DNA from: Tenebrio molitor
Taxonomy: Eukaryota; Arthropoda; Insecta; Coleoptera; Tenebrionidae
DNA: 64,000 nt
NCBI RefSeq assembly: GCF_963966145.1
Contig: NC_091054.1
Location: 4,588,001 to 4,652,000, forward strand
Reading direction: 5' to 3'
Position numbers and translations under genes: made by a program. This document shows, one piece after another, positions 57,796-64,000 of the stretch; the stretch's first letter is position 1; every line of letters begins with the position of its first letter. The notes beneath the pieces were generated by a model. That model saw only the letters and a program-made list of their open reading frames with translations, was not told where the DNA came from and made no database searches.

Positions 57796-59027
57796 CGTCG
57801 GTGAAGAGTTCTCCCCAGTAGGGTGCGCCTGCCTCACGCCTGGCTCTTCCTTTTCCTTCTTTCTCTTCTAATACGGTTTGTGACGGTGTCCCGCGGAGCC
57901 AGTTTGCGATTCGGGTCAGAGATGAGCGCAAAAATCACGAGCGACGTATCTCGACACGAAGATTAAATCATAGTTATGTATGAAAGAAGTTAGAAATGTT
58001 GCGGCAGGTTTCGGGGTCAGGAGTTGATTGTTTTTTTGGGCAAATGGAGTTCGTGTCGGCAGATTGTCCGCGCGGTTGCATCAGAATGGGATGAAAAGAA
58101 ATCGAGGAAAGTTTGATTTTGATAATGAAATGAAAAGAAATTATCGTGAAAGAGAGACTGAAGTTGTTCGGTCATGAGTGACGTCGCTTGACGGACGCAT
58201 TGGGAATTGTGAAATTTTTCGTTATGTGGGGTAAATGTGAATAGGAGAGATTGTTCTTTGGTTGGGTTTCGGTAGTGGACCAATCAGGTGTGTACAAGGA
58301 CACAATGGGATTATAGAGGTGGATAATCTCGAGGCAGTGGGCGAAATTTGCTATTTAAAAGAGGTAATTTCACTGGGAGAACCTTCAAGGTTATGGAGTG
58401 CCAATAATGGGTAAAGTAGCAACAACGCTCCAATTTGCATACAAAACAACAATAAAATATTTGATGATTTAGTGGCGGTAGTAATTGATTATCAGCATCA
58501 AGTAGTGCATAATGTGGCAAAAAAATGCAAGTTGTTTCTTATTAGAAACCAGGATTAGGTACTCAAATTTTCTTAGAAGCATTTGAAAACCTTAAATTTC
58601 GATATTTTGATACAATTAAGACGATCTTTAAGTCAGATTATCCAATAAATCTTCACAAAGAAAAATTTTGATTTTTCAAAAAAAAAAATTGTTTTTTTTT
58701 CGACACCCACTCCACTACATTTACACATTTATAGTAGGACCAGCCATTAAAACAAATTCCTTTTGTTATTTCTGAGCTACTTGGGAAACAACATTTTGCA
58801 AACGTGCAACGGCAAATCACGCGATGCCAGATCAGGACTGTGAGGCGGATGTTGTATACTTTTGTGCCTTGTTTGTTGCGCAGTATGAGACGAAGCGTTA
58901 AATGCAACATCAGTTATATTTGGAAAATTTGTAGGAAACAGGTGACAGTTATTGCAATCAAATCATAACTGTCAAAACAGCAAACATTTGTTTCATCGTT
59001 TGCTGGATTCTGTACAAGCAATAGATA

Positions 59028-59201
59028 TCGGGTGTTCATTTAAATTTATCCTCAAGGTTGGCGTTGAAGAGTCGATTGTGAACGCACCATGGATTACAAA
59101 TCATATTTAAATCTAACCTCACTTTTTGCGTTGTTTATGTTTTTTGCAGACTGACGACTCTTCAACGCCAACTTTGGGGAGAAATTTAAATGAACACCCG
59201 A
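59028..59201. mobile_element. TCGGGTGTTC-family MITE
   Basis: Full-length, 174 bp, with TA flanks at 59026-59027 and 59202-59203. The inner segment is in the opposite orientation to that at 50087 (CTAACCTCACTTTTTGCGTT). Confidence 0.8.
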
Positions 59202-61262
59202 TATTATTATGCAACCTAGGTTTACTAAAGTAAAAACCCTAAAACATGATGATTTTACAATTGATCAGATTCATTCTTATTCATTTGCTGATATAATTTC
59301 CATAAAAATTTTACTTTCTGCAGTCTTGTGTTCCATTTTCCCGTGCAATAATCCCGCGGCACGGTTTGCAAGTATTACCTCAAAACACAACTCCCAGCGT
59401 TATTGTGCCAGATTACTTAATTTGAGTAAATTAGATCAATTCTCATGACAAATCTTCAATAATGCTAAACTTTGAGAATATGTTAATCCGTGGTATTGTT
59501 TATTAACGTTGTATTTCCCCCGTTTGGGTCGATCTTAGACCATCTGCACGTTTATAAAAACACAAGTGTTAACGGATAGCCCACTTTTTCGGTAGATCAA
59601 ATCTTGTTATCGTAGGATCCCGTTCATTTTCTTTAGCGGCGGTCTAGTCCAAGTTTACACATTTTCACTACAAATATGTTGTCGACAAATATTTGTCCAC
59701 AACCTTGTAATAAATAATTCGAAATGGACACTGTCTTTTAAGGGGTTTTTACAATATGTTTGTCGTTTTCACTCCGATACCGCTGCACAATCCGTGGGAA
59801 TTGAAAATTAGATTTTAGGCCGCGATGCAAATTAAATTATTACGTCATGAAATGCGTCTCATGTGGAAGGCATTCGAAGTAATTAGCATCGATCGAAATT
59901 TAATGTGTTTTTATCGTCGTCGGAATGGAGTTGTTGCGTCAGTTTCTATCGGAATGAAGTTTGATGGAAAACAACTCGTTTTGGGTTAGGTAGTGCAATC
60001 GCAAAAATTTTTTGCAACAAAATCTTAATTTTTTCTAGACTGCCAGTAGAGTGTCCAACAATGTTTGTTTGTGCCGCTCCAGTTGAACATGTGGTGCAAC
60101 TACTTTGTAAGGCTAGGAAGATTTTTTATTACATATCTAATCATTAAGAAGAATTGGTCATCAAGAAATCCTTGTATGTGTAAAATTTGAAGTGAATAAA
60201 GTCAGTACAGGGTTTAATGTGATTGCTTGGTTGCCTAAAAACAAGGGGCTTTAAGATAATGTAACAACTAACTCCACAAACCTTAATTAACACCTTGAAA
60301 AATGATAAATAACGAAAATTGCAAAGTGACAGATGTTAACTGTCAAATGTATAAATTCAGTAGAGGCGGCAAATCTATACGTCCACCGTAAATAACAGCC
60401 AACTACCACGTAATAAACATTTACAATGTATTAGAATTATTATAGGAAGTGATTTTTTGTGTTATTGCACATACCTATTATGTGTTCATTTATTTCTTAT
60501 GTTCTATCAATTCACTTCCTTTCCGAGTGGGTAATTTAACATTTTAAGGTTAATTAGAGTTAACAAAACTAGTTCTTATTTGCATAGGATATTAGTGAAC
60601 CTTACACTTAATTAAAAGTAATCTAATTAAACTATTTAGTGCTGACATTAGTAGACAATTTTTACTAATTACCAGCAAAACAAGAACATAACGGGAACTA
60701 CAAGAACAAGTTAAAGCAATGAAGTTGTAAATATTTTTCAAAAGGAATCACAATAATTAGATGCACAAGATAAAGTGGGAAATGTTCTTATCAAGATCTT
60801 GTTTGTGTTTCGGTCTTTATTAGTAAGTCGGGAGTTAGATCGGTACCAGTTTTAAGTATTTTTATTGATTTGAAAGCTGCACAGTTAAAGTATCGTGAGC
60901 AAAAAAAAACTGGTCGTTAAAATCATGCTTTGACAGAATGGAAAATGCTACATTGTAAAACGGTCATAAATATCATAACCTATCATCATATTGTGTGACA
61001 TTAATTGTCATTTTTTTGACATTTTGTTGACATGGGCATAATCAGGCAGGGAAAATGTTTTAATTTGTGACAATCTAACCAAATTTTGAAATGACATTGA
61101 CGACCAGAATTTTTTGCTCGCGACAGTACCGTTCACGTTTGTTTTAAACACGCAACAGGCCAAGATATTTTTTTGTTAGGTTGACGTCAGGTTCTGTCAT
61201 ATGACGTTTCGTTGTTAAATATTCGCCTTATTGTCAATTCCGTAATTGATTTAGTATAACCT

Positions 61263-61640
61263 AATAGTTATTTATGAAAAGAGTTTCTGTGTAAATTGGG
61301 ATTTTCTAATTGCCCGAGGGACAAGATTAAAACACGAGCGTAGCGAGGGTTTTAAGGCCTAGAGGGCAATTAGAAAAGCCCAATTTATCCAGAAACGAGT
61401 TGCATACAAAATTTTATTGTTTGAAACGACGTCCAAGGAGTTTCCAAATCTTTTAAAAATGGTTTCGCATTTGATTTTGACAGTTTTGACAAACTTTTCA
61501 AGACCTGTCAGAAATGCGACGTTGAACGTGTTATCTAGGGAAACGGTTCGTTATCTGCTCATTTTGTTTTAGGGCAGTTAAGAGGCAGTTTACACAGGAG
61601 AAAAATGAGAATTTATGACAGTTGAAAACAATAAAATAGA
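61263..61640 (-). repeat. Dispersed repeat with CGAGCG palindrome, copy 2 (reverse)
   Basis: This is the reverse copy of 41112-41493, about 378 bp. Hairpin at 61281-61405: arms TTTCTGTGTAAATTGGG... and centre CACGAGCGTAGCGAGG. Confidence 0.75.
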
Positions 61641-63701
61641 TTTATTATGCCAAATCACAATATTGCCAACTAAAATGTCAGATTTTCATAGACACTCCGA
61701 ATTTGAAACAATCGTGAATGCTGTATAATATCGCAAGAACGTCAATTTATTGTTGCGACAATAAATTTCATTCTCATTAATCTGTTGAATGATTTGATCA
61801 TTAGGAAACTATCAATTTTACTGACTAGATTTATCATAAATGTGCTTTTACAGATATACGGAATAAGGAAACATCAATTATGGCGAGAGTAAGGTGATCA
61901 CGTCAAAACAAGTACTAATTGACGTGATTAGAACAATATTAAGTGCAACTGCAATGTACAAATTGCAACGCAATCAATAAAAATGCTAAAAATCTGCAAC
62001 GCAATCGATTTGGGTTTTACCTTCGCCACCCGAAATGATAAATCATTGTGACAGATTGTGCGGTTATGTCAAAATGGCGGTTTGACATTTCGCAACAACA
62101 AATGATCTAGGAAACGCGTTCTAAATTTCGTCGGACAATAAGTGTCAACTGTTGAGTCCCACGAGCGTAAAATCAAGACATTCTCGAGATGTTTGGTGAA
62201 ATTCCGAGCGAAAGAGGATGACGTCTAGGTGTGCGTGGATAGATTTGGCACTTTTCAATGGAAGCCGTTCCTCCACGTCCTCTCGCTTGCATAAAAACTT
62301 CACAATAGTACCTGTCCTACAATGTAGTTTACGTAATTAATATGTAACGGAGATCGGGGCTGGATTGGATAATTTCAAGGTTACAACACACTGTCCCACA
62401 TTTGGTCGAAAAGCTTCTCACATGTTCGTTTTGTTTCCTGTACGCGATAAAATGGCGAATTGTTCGCGGCTAATAGTTTCCTCAATTAGCGGCGAAGAGA
62501 CGATCTGGGTCAAACCCTCGCGCCGATCTGTCCGAGCCCATCAACATTTTAATCGGCGTTGAGAATATTTGTAACGATTGGCCCCGTTCATTTTCTAGAC
62601 CTTGAACTTGTTGCGGGGGAAAAGCGATCAACACTCCAATCGATCAGGAGAGACGCGGTTTGTCTAGAAACTCCGAGATGCTAAGTAGAAAGTTTTAAAA
62701 GCGAATCTACGCATATCGATGCTCCGACACGCAATCCGTCGATTACCGAAACGCCGGATTTCAACCGGAAAATCGACGTAAGCGCCGGAATGAAGATGTG
62801 CCCGCGAAAGTGACGGGACCCGCGCTGGAGCTATGTATTTAGAAATCGTTTGGCCGCCGGCGGGCAAATATTTTTTCAGTCCCCCGCGGCCCAATTTCTT
62901 TTTCGCTGGTGCGCTTTGAAAACCGTTTCCCTAGATAGCAACGATATCGTAAAATCAATGTCAACCAGATCACGATTTATCGGTAAATCTCGAGGATGAA
63001 TTGCAAAATTCTTCAAACAGTCAGTGAAAGCTGCATTGTTGTTTTGTACAGTTACCGGAGATTTTTCACCTATTTGCCATTCCGCCAGCGTCGATTGATC
63101 CGTGTTGAGGTGGATGAGTCAACTTTAGGAACGAATGCCACGCGGTCACCTTTGACCTTTTCGAAAAGTCAAGGATATACGTTGCGACCCGATTTTCGCT
63201 GCAGAGGGCACCGTCGAGGGATGAAAACAGAACTGTGAGACGCTGTGACGCTGCGGCGTGACGCAACTCCACATGAAATGCTAATTTTAGCAACTTTCTT
63301 CGTGGCTTATGCAATTATTATTGATATTTTATGACATTTAAGACTCGTAATTAATTGACATTAGCTGGTAACATCACGGCGTCTTCCATCTCGAGTTTTC
63401 AAGGTGAGATGAAATGTCGGGATTCAGAAAGGTTGCGTCTTTCGAAGGAAACAAGAGCAAGACCGGTGAAGCATATTGGTTGTTTTTTGTAAAGATGTAC
63501 TGGGTTTTCTGGTTGGGTGCCGCGGAAAAATACTAGTTTGTTATCTCTAACGAGGAACTAATGATTTGTGACTAACTCATTAAGGCGTTGTGCTACTGTA
63601 AATCACTTTTTCAATGCATAAACTAGCATTAGTAAGGAGAAACGACACGAACGAGATCTTGTCAGTCTTCACTTGGTAGGAAAAATATTGCATCATTAAT
63701 A

Positions 63702-63872
63702 TCGGGTGTTCATTTATTTATCCTCTATTTATTCTCAAAGTAGGCGTGGACTGTGGACGGATCAGCTGTTTAAACCTAACCTCACTTTTTGCGTTGTTTG
63801 TGTTTTTACTCTGCAGACTGACGATCGAGTCGTCGACGCCAACTTTGTGGATAAATTTAAATGAACACCCGA
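63702..63872. mobile_element. TCGGGTGTTC-family MITE
   Basis: 171 bp, with TCGGGTGTTCATTTATTTAT at the left and the canonical reversed end at the right. TA flanks at 63700-63701 and 63873-63874. Confidence 0.8.
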
Positions 63873-64000
63873 TACAAGATACATTCTCTTCGTGTGGGTA
63901 CTGGCAAATCCGGATCTGTATTGAAGTAAACGGTTTAAAAAAATATGTGACGGTTGAAGTTGAAGTATGGTAATATGAGAGCTACCTGTTAAAAAAAAAA

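Larger units (their letters stand above)
43531..64000 (+). other. Probable giant first intron, MITE-rich
   Basis: I found no supported coding exon, tRNA or rRNA in these 20 kb. The region holds dispersed repeats listed separately, a GC-rich block (56030-56480) and other CpG-richer patches (47160-47460, 48240-48910, 62200-63250) that may be regulatory. If the signal-peptide exon is wrong, this is simply intergenic DNA. Confidence 0.4.

Noticed and set aside
1..64000. CRISPR arrays, prokaryotic operons, integrated virus, tRNA or rRNA genes
   Set aside because: No regularly spaced repeats, no viral genes and no tRNA or rRNA structures were recognised; intron-bearing metazoan genes show this is animal nuclear DNA.

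Overview
The window is nuclear DNA from an animal, most likely an insect. It carries intron-containing housekeeping genes with introns as short as about 50 nt, AT-rich intergenic DNA, many short inverted-repeat transposons with TA target duplications, and a local family of intron-led C2H2 zinc-finger genes. Insect is an inference from intron size and transposon types. The order (perhaps beetle) cannot be fixed from the sequence alone.

Layout. (1) 1-4 kb: first zinc-finger gene (ZNF-A, minus strand) with a 5' UTR intron full of transposons. (2) 4.4-24.5 kb: a dense housekeeping block, mostly in divergent and convergent pairs: ClC-7 chloride/proton antiporter (-), PIGQ (+), nudE (-), CLYBL (+), LAMTOR5 (+), RFT1 (-), SLC25A26 (+), SFT2 family (-), and an unassigned small gene or relic (+). 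I assembled the exons of the eight recognised genes by hand. All exon phases close and every total length is a multiple of three. (3) 24.7-34 kb: two more zinc-finger paralogues (ZNF-B, ZNF-C, both minus) in duplicated units that share flanks, 5' UTR splice sites and promoter-side sequence with ZNF-A. (4) 34-43 kb: gene-poor DNA with foldback elements, two oppositely oriented 3' ends of a LINE with a restriction-like endonuclease, and palindromic repeats. (5) 43.46 kb to the end: a probable first coding exon (signal peptide) of a plus-strand gene. The remaining 20 kb reads as its first intron, filled with MITEs.

How the genes relate. ClC-7 and LAMTOR5 both work at the lysosomal membrane. PIGQ and RFT1 act in ER glycolipid synthesis or assembly (GPI anchor, N-glycan precursor). 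SLC25A26 and CLYBL are mitochondrial, SFT2 acts in Golgi transport, and NudE in dynein regulation. There is no operon-like logic, but shared divergent promoters are common. The ClC-7/PIGQ promoter holds a perfect GTCACGTGAC (CLEAR/MITF-type) site.

Most notable signals: two unrelated TA-target transposons inserted at the equivalent TA in the 5' UTR introns of two zinc-finger paralogues, with the third giving the empty site; a four-finger protein module repeated 2-3 times and homogenised between paralogues; two MITE families that share GGTAATT-type ends and 8-bp target duplications; and a palindrome family with a nested self-complementary core.
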